A stretch of 59,141 bases of DNA, taken from assembly GCA_011319805.1 (NCBI GenBank), contig SJRY01000105.1, forward strand, positions 17,501-76,641, read 5' to 3'. The stretch is from Macrocybe gigantea. Taxonomy: Eukaryota > Basidiomycota > Agaricomycetes > Agaricales > Callistosporiaceae. Positions 22,367 through 33,051 of this stretch are shown here, one piece after another. The notes beneath the pieces were generated by a model, which was not told the DNA's origin, did no database searches, and saw nothing but the letters and a program-made list of their open reading frames with translations. Made by a program: the position numbers and the translations under genes. Position 1 is the stretch's first letter. Each line of letters starts with the position of its first letter.

Positions 22367-24245
22367 TCATGGCTTTTGTCTGAGGTCGAGTAGCATGTGG
22401 AGTGCATCGTGGTCATTCATTTGGTTGATCTCACGAAGCTTTTCCAATGAGATGTCCTTCTGTGATGATTGATCTGTCCATGCCTTAAGGATCATGTACA
22501 CTTTAGACTCGTCCTGCCGATAGATCTGTTGAGCTACCCAGGGTAGGGTATTGTTACAGACGTCGCCCAAAGGACCATTCAATTTCTTATCTTATCTTTC
22601 CCACATCCCTTATCTCCCCCGTCATGCTGCGCAGCGTGCAGCCTTCGAGTCATTCCACTTCCCTAGTCATCCTGAGTCATCTCCTTCCAGTCTTACTCAT
22701 CCGCAGTCCACAGCATTGCGCAGCCCATGGTCCGTGCTCGAGTACTGTAATGTATATAAGGACTCCCAGATGTACCAGTAGCACTAGGCTTAATATTCCT
22801 TTTGCCATCATCTCAAGACCACTCTCGCACTTAGTCTGCCCGAGTCCTTCTGAGATTCGTCTAGCCTAACAGGTATATCCTTTTATGAGACTGAACTCTC
22901 ATGCACCTTCTCGTTCAAAATATTCTTTAAGGTTAGGAATGTCCCTTATATTCATATTCAATGATACATAATCAGCCAGCAAAGCAGTGCTTCTTCCCAG
23001 CTCTATTAAAAACCCTGTTTCAGCTCTTCTATCTTGGCAGTGGTGATAGTAGTCTCGTCCTGCATCTCTACGTTCTGTGTGGCATATTTCGGTCTGGGGT
23101 TTGTCAGGCAGTTACATCTGATGTGCCCTTTCTGTCTGCACCAGAAGCAGCGACCTTCACGCCTCATCCGGTCGACATCCATGGCATTCAGGTCGGGCTG
23201 TCCTTGAGCATTACCAGTCACTAGTGCTGGAGTTTGCTCCTTAGGCACTGTAGTTCCCTGTGCCAGTTTCTGTGTTTGCTTAGGAGTGAATCGCTCCTTC
23301 ATACCGAATTCTTTTTGGGCCTGGCAATATTGCCGGTCCAGTTCCGTCACACGTTTGTACCACCAGTCGATGTCCTCCTCATGGACACCTCCTAGTTCAA
23401 TGATACATCGTCTGAGTGCCTGGTCGAGTCTGTGTTTAAAGATATTGATGAGAGCGATATCGTTGTATTCCATCAAGGGAGCCCAGCTCCAGAATTCAAC
23501 GATATAGTCCTCAACCAGTCGTCATTGCTGCGACAGTTCCTTAATCTGGATAATCACATCATTCCTGGTCTCCATGGTCATAAAGAATTCACAAGCTTCC
23601 GCCTTGAAGTTCTCCCAGTCCTTGAATGGTGGGAGATGTCCAAAGGGATCCGTCCTGACTTCCAGAGTGTTAGCCATTGCCGGTGTGATGATGCGGCCAT
23701 GTTCCCAATCATTGTAGGTGGAGTGATTTCCAAACTCCTGCCTTTGTCCATTCAATTCTGTTTTGAACTCAAGCCACTCTTTGTAGCTTGGAGTCCACCC
23801 AGTTCTGTGCATGTTCGGCCTTGCCTCCTGTGATCTGTTGCAACACATAGGTGATCATATCCCACTTGTTGGTTATTTCCTCTTTGTCGAAGTAGACTTC
23901 CATTTGGTGAAGCCAACTTCTGATCAAGCTGGGATCCCCTTTATATGGATCTGGCGGTTCTGATTTCATTCTTTTGGGCTTCTTGCCCAAGTCCAGTTCT
24001 TCTTTGATCGCATCGACCAAAGTCTGAGTTGCGTTTTGTACCTGTTTGGCCTGTTGGGGGTTGTTCCGATGGGTGCCCCAGGCTAAGGCGAGAGGGTTGG
24101 CGGTGAAGAGGGTGGTGAGAATGATGGTAATAAAGGTGAAGAGGGCGGCGATGAGTTCCATGGCATGTGATGTAAAAGGGGTTGGGTGTGTGATGTGATT
24201 TGTCAAATAGTACCATGTGGGTGGCGCGCGACCATCGACTCCCAC
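22367..24245 (-). pseudogene. Gag of element C, interrupted by a solo LTR
   Basis: Fragments in element order: 23769-24245 (an internal ATG gives MELIAALFTFITIILTTLF; then the capsid-like part SLIRSWLHQMEVYFDKEEI), 23522-23848, 23006-23476 (with a CCHC knuckle CFWCRQKGHIRCNC) and 22367-22551 beyond the inserted LTR. Stops and shifts separate the pieces. Residues 1-30 include a hydrophobic stretch (FTFITIILTTLFTANPLALA) that could be membrane-associated, which is unusual for Gypsy gag. Confidence 0.75.
22552..22871 (+). repeat. Gy1 solo LTR in gag of element C
   Basis: A complete 320-bp LTR (TGTTACAG...GCCTAACA) flanked by a perfect 5-bp duplication GGTAT (22547-22551 and 22872-22876). It is a solo LTR left by LTR-LTR recombination and dates Gy1 activity as later than Gy2 here. 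Confidence 0.95.
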
Positions 24246-24249
24246 TTTG

Positions 24250-24855
24250 GTTGGATCCAGAGAAAAGGTGTTGGGTGCCTGTTGAACTGCAGATGGGTTG
24301 GCTCAAATCCTCGTCACAATGGGGATGCCCCAAATGGCAGTCAAGGAAGGATTCTTTATCAGAAGTCCCAGCGGTCTGGCAACTCCTTTCTCGTTTTGGG
24401 TCAATACACATTTCCGACAATGATTTTCAAGGGCATGTTTGAAAGGTGGTTGAGGGGCGAGGACTATCTGCACGTCCGAGTCCTCCTGTCTCTCTTGCTG
24501 AGGTATGTCCCGGGTCAACACACTATCCGGTCAAACGTGTGGTGGGACTCTCCGAAGATTATCCTAGCACAGCCTTTAGATGCTCGGTTCAGACAGAGTC
24601 GGACTCAACATTACTCTTAGTCCTATCGCATGTCCAAGTGCTACGAGCAAAGACCTCTGATAGAGACTGGAATATGGGGTTGGCACAGGATGGGGAGTGG
24701 TGGTGAAAGGTAAAACTGTTAGTTTCAGTAGGGGGTAGAGATATAATGATGTAGCGGATTCCTTTGGTCACATGGCACTTGAGGCCATCTGGCAATGAAG
24801 GAAGGGTGTGGAGAGAGAAGAGTAGTGAGGTGCCCAAGTGCTAGCTTCAAGCTTT
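24250..24855 (-). other. Gy2 5' leader of element C
   Basis: The region between gag and the 5' LTR has no long frame. It is homologous to 14300-15127 in element E. The predicted primer site lies at 24843-24853. Confidence 0.6.
24843..24853 (-). promoter_or_regulatory. Self-priming primer-binding site of Gy2
   Basis: The minus strand reads AGCTTGAAGCT, 2 nt inside the 5' LTR. It pairs at 10 of 11 positions with AGCTTCGAGCT (24949-24939, minus), which lies 34 nt after the TATATAAATA box (24983-24974) and is the likely RNA 5' end. The partly palindromic sequence weakens the argument when taken alone. Confidence 0.55.
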
Positions 24856-25252
24856 TGCTATGCAAAACTATCTCTGCACACAAGTCACTCTAACTAACTT
24901 AAGAAGAGAGGCAGGGATTAAGAATGCTATTACTAGTCAGCTCGAAGCTGGATTCTACTATGTACAATTTAGGTATTTATATATTACGACTACCAAGCAC
25001 GGACCATGACTATGCTATCCTCATGTTATATGAAACCCTCAACCCTTGTCTGTATGAGTAAGGATTTGGCTGCACTCCACATGTTGTCCTGCAAGTACTG
25101 CATAATAACCCTTCGCCCTGACCAGCACTGACGTGTCATTGTCATAGGGTTTCCTTGAGTCATTACATTGTATCTTGTTTGTCGCATTGCGGTTTCTGTC
25201 ATGTGTTCGTCATGTGGTTCTTGAGTCACGTGCCCATCATCAAGATAATGAC
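24856..25252 (-). repeat. Gy2 5' LTR of element C, outer end lost
   Basis: It matches 18089-18504 from TGCTATGCAAAAC to CAAGATAATGA; the last ~20 bp (ending ATTGTAACA) are replaced by LINE G sequence. Confidence 0.85.
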
Positions 25253-25434
25253 CTAAAGACCTCAACATTTTATGTGAGGCTGCTCTCTGGTGCACTCCAG
25301 CTGGATCTACTGTCGAGCTCGCCATCCCCATGAGTGTTTCTTATATGAAACTGCTCAACATACCTTATTTTAATATCAATGGCAGCATTATCACTGCCTG
25401 ACAAGCATATGAGATTCTCTAAGACTCTTCATTC

Positions 25435-25960
25435 TTGGATCTCATCACTCTCATTGGAGTTCTGCATGTTATGCACAACTCCAAAAATTCCAATACTGCA
25501 ACTGTTTGGTTCAATATCAAAGATATGTCGACTGGCCAGAATGTGAATGCTCTGGACAATTATATGATTATGGTCTGTAACTGGCGTTGCCAGTTTCATG
25601 CCACTTTCTCTTCACTAAGAGTTCCTCTCTGTAAACATTGTTGGCACTGGGGTCACTCCACATTGAAGTGCAACTAGCAATCCCTCCAATGCCTACTCTG
25701 TGGGGAATCTTACAGAAAGGAGCATCACCACATGCTCATATCATGCTGCAAAGCAAGACTAAAAGCCAACCCTCCTCATGTGGCAATTCTGGCAGGCCAG
25801 CTCTGCCCCCATGCTCTGAAGTGTCTTAGCTGTGGCAAAGATCACTCAACCAATGACTGGAAGTGTCCCTTCTAGAAGAATCGCTTTGATCCTGACTGGA
25901 TCAAAGAGCATTATAAACTGGTATGTGATCACAAGCAATCAGGTAACAATCATTTTAATG
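25435..25960 (+). pseudogene. LINE G ORF1-like zinc-finger protein
   Basis: In one frame broken by stops there are three cysteine clusters: CKHCWHWGHSTLKC, then CLLCGESYRKEHHHMLISCC and CLSCGKDHSTNDWKC. This C2HC series is typical of the nucleic-acid-binding ORF1 of fungal and animal LINEs. The reading is broken by TAG at 25677. Confidence 0.7.
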
Positions 25961-26019
25961 CCTTCCTGCAGTGCAATGCAGAGGCCGGAGTATCATGAGC
26001 AATGCCTCAGGCAGTGCAG

Positions 26020-26798
26020 CACCTGCTGTAGAACCTGGGTCAGGCAGGCACTTATTGATTTCTTTAATTCATATTTTCTCTCAGAATGTGAATAGAAAAT
26101 ATATACACATGGACGTTCTCCTTTCTACTCTCAGAGAAGATTATGATATTCTGTTCTTCCAAGAACCCACTTGGAATCTAGTAAGACATGCTCCATCTGC
26201 TCACAGTGTTGAGGGCAAGGCTGTAATCAGAGGTCCTACTCACCCCAACTAGACCTGCATTGTTTGCCAGTCATTGCTCGAGAATCCTCCTTGTGTGATG
26301 GCCTATGTACACAACAGGCTTCAACACCTGCATCCCTCCCTTTATCATGATTTGGTTGATAACTGCAATCTTATGATTTTAAGCCTTGCCACTCCTGGTG
26401 AGTCCTTGTTTCTCACCAACACCTACTCTGATATTGATGCGAGTGCCATTCACCTTCTGCATATGTGTGCAGAATGTCCTGATTTCTCTAACCTTGGTGG
26501 GGATTTCAATTGTCACTATGAACTCTGGAATAGAGTTCATACATCACAGCATTCACAAGGTGAGATGTTGTGTAATGCAGCTCTCAACCTTGGTCTTAAA
26601 TGGTCAGAACCAAATAATCCTGGCCCAACTTTCTTCTCTCATAACCCTGAGCTTCAACCATCAGTTATTGACTTGATGTTCATCCCTGTTGATGTGACAG
26701 ATTGTTATCCCCACATCATTGATGCCTACAGACTGACTTCGGACCATGTTCCATTATCACTTACATTGGATGTCCCCTTGCTGGATCTCTCAGACTAG
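26020..26798 (+). pseudogene. LINE G AP-type endonuclease
   Basis: Motifs in order: LFFQEPTW (catalytic Glu, about 26150), SLFLTNTYSDIDAS, LGGDFNCHYELW (Asp/Asn, about 26500), LTSDHVPLSLTLD (final Asp-His, about 26740). These are the signatures of the exonuclease/endonuclease/phosphatase fold that nicks target DNA for target-primed reverse transcription. A TAG at about 26250 breaks the frame. Confidence 0.8.
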
Positions 26799-27296
26799 CA
26801 TTGGACTCTTCCTAAAGACAGCATGCCAGAGTTTATCTCTGATATTGCTAGTGATCTCTTCGGTATGGACTTGGTTCCCATCGAGACATCAAACAATCTC
26901 AAAAGTGTCTTATGGATGCTTTCAAGATTGGTAAATCATGCTTGGAATCTCCATTCTAAGGAGTGCAAGCTTTTTGAAAGGGATTATCGCATCTGATGAC
27001 GAGCTGTCAAAGATATGAAATGTGCCTTCTTTGATCAATGTATCAAAGAGGTTGCTGAAAAATCTCAATGTCTATGGGATCTTGCTGCATGGATGAAGCA
27101 GAGACCATTACCAGCCTACAAGGCTATCTCCTTTCAGGGACAGCCTTGCAACTCAATCGAGTTGCTTTGGAATGCATTCAATAAATCATACAATGCCATG
27201 TCTGATTGCATGGTAAATTTGGAGTGCTTTGATGAGCTTGAGGTGCATCCGACTTAGGACTGGGTCCCGTTTTCTTCTGCAGAACTCTGAGAAGCC

Positions 27297-28148
27297 TTGG
27301 AGCCTTGCAGTAACACATCTGCACCTGGACCAGATCATCTGTCCTGGGGGCATATTAAACAGCTGGTGAAATTCCCTTACTTAGCTGTGTTCATTCTTAA
27401 CATTGCAAATGCATGTTTGGACCTGGGGCATTGGCCCTCTTACTTCAAGCAGAGCTTGTCAGTCATCATTCCGAAGCCTGGCAAGCCTGCATATAATACC
27501 CCAAAAGCCTTTCATCCAATTGTGCTTTTGAATACTCTCAGCAAGCTCATTGAAAAGATGCTGGCATGCAGTATGCAATATGAAGTGACTAAATTTGCTG
27601 TCTTTAATCTGAAGCAGTTCAGCGGCATCAGACAAAACTCTACCAAGGACACCAGTGTCTTTCTAACCCATATCATCTGTCAAGGATGGATTAAGGGACT
27701 CAAAATGAGCATCATCACCTTTGATGTAGCTCAGTATTTCCCCTCACTTAACCATTGTATGTTGGTGAGGATTCTGAAACATAGAGGCTTTGCACATCAA
27801 GTGTCAAAGTTCTTTGAGTCATATCTTGTCAGGCACAAGACTTCTTACATCTGGCATAGTGCAGTCTCTCTGGAGTTTAATGCTGATGTTGGTATTGGCC
27901 AGGGCTCTGCACTTTCTCTAGTTCTGTCTGTGCTTTATTTAGCACTGGTGCTGAAACTATACCAGAAAGCTGGCAACATGCCAGTGATCATGTGTATTGT
28001 CAACAATGGACTGATCATCGCTCAGTCCAAGTCAATTCCGGATAATGTTCCAAAACTGCAGAGGGCATATGCATCAGTGCATAACCTCTTCACTGACTTC
28101 GGGCTTGTTGTCGAATATAACAAGACTGAGCTGCAGCATTTTTTATAC
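27297..28148 (+). pseudogene. LINE G reverse transcriptase
   Basis: Motifs: GPDHLSWGHIKQL, SVIIPKPGKPAYNTPKAFHP, FDVAQYFPSLNHCMLVRIL (palm Asp), GIGQGSALSLVLSVLYLA. The catalytic box reads CIVNNGLIIAQ; LINE F reads SFVDDGLIIAQ. Both catalytic Asp residues are changed to Asn, so the enzyme is dead. The frame is cut after ELQHF by the LINE F tail. Confidence 0.85.
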
Positions 28149-28245
28149 AATAGTGTTTTTGTTTTTTTTTTTTAAATCAACAATTGATAAAGTGGTGCTT
28201 GGTGGCAGTCTGCTTGTAAATATACAAAGGTACCTACAATAAATA

Positions 28246-29831
28246 CAGTGGCTGACATAAGTATTGCACAGCCACTGTGCGCCGCATAGATAACTTGGGT
28301 ACGAGGCGATTTGGCTGCCTCGCACCATGAAACGTTGCATAGAGGGACGTTGTGGGTTATATTTCAGTGATATGTCTTTATTAAATGATAGGAGCTTGAT
28401 TCTGATAAAATATTCATGAGACAATCAAAAAAGACATGAGCCATACATTTGTCCCACATGTTCTGCAGCATGGCAAAGGCCATAAAAGCCTCGTTATGGC
28501 TTGAAATCATTCCAACCATATTCTCCACCATGGTGTACACCTCTCTGACCAAAGTCACCTGCATTGTCAGCTACCACCATGACGGTCACAACAATTCCGA
28601 GGTTGGTCGCTGGATCAGAGTTCATCGCACAACAGTGGTGAAAATCCTTAAACAGTATGAGAAATCACAGGACCCATACTACATAAACCCGAAGTCTGGC
28701 AGGCCCCGCAAAATGGATGTCTGTGAGACCTGTATTGCCACACACGCACCTGCCAAATGCGAAGCTATGAATGCTGCCGAGCTCCAAAGAAAGCTCTTCC
28801 AACATGTGTCAACGCGATCCCTTAACTGCCGTTTGAAGGAGGCAGGGCTGGTCTGCCGTGTCCGTAGGTCCAAGCCGTACCTTAGTAAGACCCACAAGGC
28901 CAAATGTCTGGCATGGGTGAAGGCACATGTCACTTGGACTCTGGAGGATTGGAAGCATGTGGTTTTTTCGGACGAGTCAAAATTCATGCTCTTCAAGTCC
29001 GACAGCCGGCAATATTGCTGGATTAGGCTGGGACAGGCCCTGGACGAGTGTTTCACCAAGAAAACAGTCAAGCATGGTGGCAGGAGTCTCATGGTGTGGG
29101 GGTGCATCTCGGCTGCAGGAATGGGCCAGCTCCACTGGATCGAGGGGATCATGAGGGGCTCAGATTATGTTGAAATCCTTGACAAATCTTATCTTGGGTC
29201 CTTTAAAGATCTCAAGTTGCACCAAACAGGCAATTCAAGTGTGATCTTCCAACAGGACAATGATCTGAAGCACCAATCAAAGGTTGCCGAGGACTGGTTC
29301 CAAAAAAAGAAGATCAAACGCCTCATGTGGCCAGCCGCCAGCCCCAACATGAACATCATAGAGCATGTGTGGGATCAGGTGGATGGCCTCATGCATGCCC
29401 ACAACCCTTTACCATGCAATAAGGACGAGCTGTGGGCCGCGCTTCAAGAGGAATGGGCCAACTTCCTGCAATCCGCCCTGGACAAGCTCTTCGAGAGCAT
29501 GCCCTGCCATGTCAGTGCACTTTTGAAGGCTCGAGGGGGTCATACCAAATATTAGATATGCAGATCTCTCTCATCCATTCCTTGATGCACACAATGCTAA
29601 TCATTACACCATACCTGCCCAGGGCAGAAGTATCACACACCCAAATTTTTGGTTTCGATGCTCACAATATTTTTCCATTTATATCTACCTTCCATTTCGT
29701 CCCTATTGTGATTCTGATTTGTCATAGCTAATGATTGATGTCAAAATGAACTGTCTATGATGCAAGTTACATGAGGTGTGGTCTCGTCAATCTAACCGAG
29801 GGTGGCTGTGTGATACTTATATCAGCCACTG
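28246..29831 (+). mobile_element. Tc1-like transposon with intact-looking transposase
   Basis: The ends CAGTGGCTGACATAAGTATT and (inverted) CAGTGGCTGATATAAGTATC form terminal inverted repeats of about 30 bp with three mismatches, and TA duplications lie outside (28244-28245, 29832-29833). Length 1586 bp. Outside it, the 3' UTR of LINE F resumes without loss. Confidence 0.92.
28458..29555 (+). CDS. Tc1-like DD34E transposase
   Basis: It cuts and pastes the surrounding element at TA sites. From the first in-frame ATG (28458) it is 365 aa, close to the family's usual ~340. The N-terminus has helix-turn-helix-like DNA-binding sequence (about 45-90: EVGRWIRVHRTTVVKILKQY, then SGRPRKM, a GRPR-like hook). 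The catalytic triad is visible as FSDESKF (Asp ~172), FQQDNDLKH (Asp ~267) and NIIEHVWD (Glu ~302), with 34 residues between the last two. The WGCISAAGMGQLHWIEG segment is typical of Tc1. There are no stops or shifts, which is exceptional in this window. A later start at 28470 is possible. The terminal repeats are intact too, so it may still be active. Confidence 0.9.
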   Translation: MFCSMAKAIKASLWLEIIPTIFSTMVYTSLTKVTCIVSYHHDGHNNSEVGRWIRVHRTTVVKILKQYEKSQDPYYINPKSGRPRKMDVCETCIATHAPAKCEAMNAAELQRKLFQHVSTRSLNCRLKEAGLVCRVRRSKPYLSKTHKAKCLAWVKAHVTWTLEDWKHVVFSDESKFMLFKSDSRQYCWIRLGQALDECFTKKTVKHGGRSLMVWGCISAAGMGQLHWIEGIMRGSDYVEILDKSYLGSFKDLKLHQTGNSSVIFQQDNDLKHQSKVAEDWFQKKKIKRLMWPAASPNMNIIEHVWDQVDGLMHAHNPLPCNKDELWAALQEEWANFLQSALDKLFESMPCHVSALLKARGGHTKY

Positions 29832-29833
29832 TA

Positions 29834-30194
29834 CAACTAGTCTGACTAGACCCAGACTGAGGAGATATACATGGAGGGCACACTAATCCTGTTCTCTCGT
29901 GCCCACACCCACACCGCTTAGGCTCATGCCTATACTAACTTGCCCACTCGGCCTATGTCCCCCAGCTTCTAAGAGCCAGATGTGGTCAGTTCCACGTAAA
30001 GGGTCCAAAAGGGCCTATAACGACAGGTGTTGCAGAGTCTGCAATACACAATGAAGCTCGGTATTCGCTTTCATCAACCACCATGCTGACTTGATGCTCT
30101 GGGTCCCCCAGCCCGAAGGCCGAATGCGGTTACTTCCACGCAAAGGCCCCGCAAGGAGCCATAACCCAAAGTATCCCCTGCTATAAAAGGGCAG
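29834..30194 (-). other. 3' UTR of LINE F
   Basis: Between the ORF2 end and the Tc1 insertion. It is non-coding and continuous with 28172-28245 across the transposon. Confidence 0.65.
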
Positions 30195-30599
30195 TTACCC
30201 ACCCCCCAGATCCAGGATAAAAGCACCTGCCACCTTATCTGATGTCAGGTACTTAACGAACCAGGAATGCACAAAGGCATCATACTGGCATTCAGTTGGC
30301 TTGTTCCAGTTATGGCACAAGGTCATGACATGGATGGAGTCTTCAGGCCCATGTCCACAAGAGCATTCATTGCTTTCAACAAAATTGAACTGCGCTCGAT
30401 ACGCATTGATCAGTGTGTGTCTGCAGGCAATGCGACAGCACTGAGCAAACAGCTCATTGCCTGTCACCAACTTCATGAAGCCTGTTTTTTTATGAAGCAG
30501 GCACTCATAGGACTCTGGCTTTCCCACATTGTGAAACTGAAACATGGAGGTGCCAATGTATTTCTTGATTCCAGTATTATGGAACCAGAAGGTATGCAT
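30195..30599 (-). pseudogene. LINE F ORF2 C-terminus with Cys/His motif
   Basis: The 134-codon frame has AYRAQFNFVESNECSCGHGP followed by DSIHVMTLCHNW, the CxC...H...C motif found after the RNase H domain in many LINE ORF2 proteins. It is separated from the RNase H fragment (31147-31467) by about 550 bp without recognisable LINE coding sequence (30600-31146), possibly an insertion or strongly decayed sequence. Confidence 0.7.
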
Positions 30600-31146
30600 G
30601 TCATTGTCTGCTGATAACTATCGGGAAGCACTAACCTACAAACCAACAAGGTGGAATGAAGGAAGCATCAGTCCCTATCCAAGGCTGTATAAACTACGAG
30701 CTGTTCAAGTCACAGAGTAACCCAAGGGACTGTAGAGTGAAGGGGGGGAATGGAACGGAGTGATTATGGATGGTTTCGAGCAGATTTTGGGTTTTTGAAA
30801 CAAGGTGGTTAGACTTAGCTGAATTCCCACGTGATATCGAGGGCTTCGGTGAGGGTTTCGGAAGGGTTTTGACGATAGTGACTTCCACGTGAAGCCAGGG
30901 ACACTGATTCCAAGACTAAGTACTGTGGCTCCACACGAGCGCGACACTTTGGGATCAGATAACACAAGGACTCCACACGAGTCATAGACTGCAAGACTGC
31001 TGAAGGACTGAGATGGTAACTTTTTCTATGTTGTTACAAATGCCAAGTACATGGGTTTTTATAGATAAGAAGATTTCGAGTATCAGAATAACTGGCGAAG
31101 TCGAAACTGAATGAGAAAATGTATCATATGATTTTGAAAGGGTCAT
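30600..31146. other. Unassigned segment inside LINE F
   Basis: I see no LINE coding similarity here and no clear boundaries, terminal repeats or duplication. Confidence 0.35.
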
Positions 31147-33051
31147 TTAGTGGCTGAAATGTCGGGGAGATGTAAGTCCGTTCAAAATCTGAACATAAAA
31201 GGTGAAACAGTAGGTAAAAGAACATCCTGAAACTAGTGCCATGCATCGTAGAATGGAACGTGAAAATAATCTAAGGGATGTAGAATGTATCAGTGAAATA
31301 TGAGTCATGAATTTCGAAATGAGAGTGGATGAAATGGTAGTGCACTCGAAATCCCTTGTTTCGAATGTACTGCGGCGAGGCTGACAAGTTTCATAAATAA
31401 GTGTATTGCCCCGGTAGACCTGGGATGAATATACAGACTGCTTAAGTGTATCTGCTTTCATGGGCATGGCACCATCACTACTGGTATATGCACAATTATG
31501 CTCAAGCTGGCACTCAGCGAGTGCCTATTCGAGTGATGTGCGATAAGCCTTGACAGAGTCTTCATCCCTGCCAAGGAGCTTATAGATCTCAAGGCGACTG
31601 CTGAATTCATCAACAAGCCACCTGCCCAGATTATTTGCATTCGCGAAGTAATCCATGGATAAAAAGTTAGATGGTTTCAGGTCCACCAAGTCCTTGAGAG
31701 GGGACTTGAGCATGCTGCGCTGCCTGTCTGATAGAGAGGCCAAATTCTTTGACTTCAAAGGATCACCCCCCACCTGTGGCAGGGTAGTTAAAGACCTGAG
31801 GGCATGCCCCAGGTTGGAATTGGCAAGACGGGCAGCAGACCCAACTTTCAAATGCTTGATGAACCTGGCGATTGGCTCAACACAGGCCATTGTTTCAGCT
31901 GCACCCTCCAGAGTGGTGCAAAACTGACCATTGATCCAGATGCAAGCTTTGCACTGCATCTGGCATAACTGCTTCAACAGAGCGACATTGTGTATACCAT
32001 TGAAGTTCCATAGCAAACAGCCATACATTGTGATAGGACATGTGCATGACAGGTAAAGAATGTGCTTCTGTTGAGGGGATAAGCCCTGAACAGAATTGCC
32101 CAGCATCTGAAATGCCCTGGCAGTAGTCAGTGCCTTCGTTGCATAAAACTGGACGTGCTCCTTGAAGGAAAGACGCACATCCAAGAAAAAACCAAGGTAT
32201 CTCCAGACATCCTTGGGCCATAAGGGAGTGTTGCCCATGAACGGGGCAAATCCTAGGTCAATAGAAGAACAGGGATCCTTACTATTGCACGAGAAGTACT
32301 GCAGTTCAGTCTTGTTGTGTTCGACAACAAGACCAAAGTCTGTGAAGAGGTTGTGCACTGACGTGTATGCCCTCTGGAGCTTCAGGACATTGTCCAGAAT
32401 GGACTTGGACTGAGCAATAATCAGCCCATCATCCACAAATGACATGATGGTTGGCATATCACCAGCCTTCTGGTATATTTTCAGTACTGGTGCCAAGTAC
32501 AGGGCCAACAGTATGGGCGATAGAGCTGAGCCTTGGCCAACACCAACATCAGCATCAAACTCAGGCGAGACGGCACTGCACCAGGCATATGCAGTTTTAC
32601 ACCTGATGAGGTATGACTTGAAGAACCTCGACACTTGATGTGCGAAGCCTCCGTATTGTAGTATCCTCACCAACATATGATAGTTGAGTGAGGGGAAATA
32701 TTGAGCAATATTGAAAGCAATGACACTTGTCTTGAGACCCTTTAGCCAGCCTTGCCAGATAATGTGGGTCAAGGAAACCCCAGCATCCTCCGTAGAGTTC
32801 TGCCAGATGCCACTGAACTGCTTCAGGTCAAAGACTGCAAATTTAGTTGTTTCGTATGGCATACGCTGTGCCAGCATCTTCTTGACAAGTTTGCCAAGAG
32901 TATTCAAAAGCACAATTGGGTGAAAGGCCTTTGGGGTATTGTATGCAGGTTTGCCAGGTTTCGGAATAATCACTGACAGGCTCTGCTTGAAGTAAGTGTT
33001 AAACAGAAAAGATGTTCTGACTGGGGATTGAACCCAGGACCTCCTGGACAT
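31147..33051 (-). pseudogene. LINE F reverse transcriptase and RNase H
   Basis: The 508-codon frame 31525-33051 contains the RT palm with intact SFVDDGLIIAQ, upstream SVIIPKPGKPAYNTPKAFHP and GVGQGSALSPILLALYLAPV, and the thumb and C-terminal region. After the TAG at its end the next frame (31147-31467) shows an RNase H-like start (NCAYTSSDGAMPMKADTLKQ). Its first ~18 codons are not LINE sequence: they are read from the inserted tRNA-like unit, and true LINE coding begins at YFKQSLSV. The RT core itself is undamaged. Confidence 0.85.

Larger units (their letters stand above)
18505..24855 (-). mobile_element. Element C: Gy2 chromovirus, full set of domains, decayed
   Basis: In element order (24855 down to 18505): leader, gag, CCHC knuckle, protease, RT, RNase H, integrase, chromodomain, polypurine tract. 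It is flanked by LTRs at 18089-18504 and 24856-25252. Gag is interrupted by a Gy1 solo LTR (22552-22871, duplication GGTAT). The coding region is broken by several stops, many of them TGA. It has no extra ORF downstream of the chromodomain, unlike Gy1. Confidence 0.9.
25253..28148 (+). mobile_element. Non-LTR retrotransposon G (Tad1-like), truncated at both ends
   Basis: Plus-strand order: ORF1-like part with CCHC zinc fingers, APE-type endonuclease, reverse transcriptase. The 5' end abuts the broken Gy2 LTR. The 3' end is cut at about 28148 by the poly(A) tail of LINE F in opposite orientation. Its sequence is closely related to LINE F. Confidence 0.85.
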
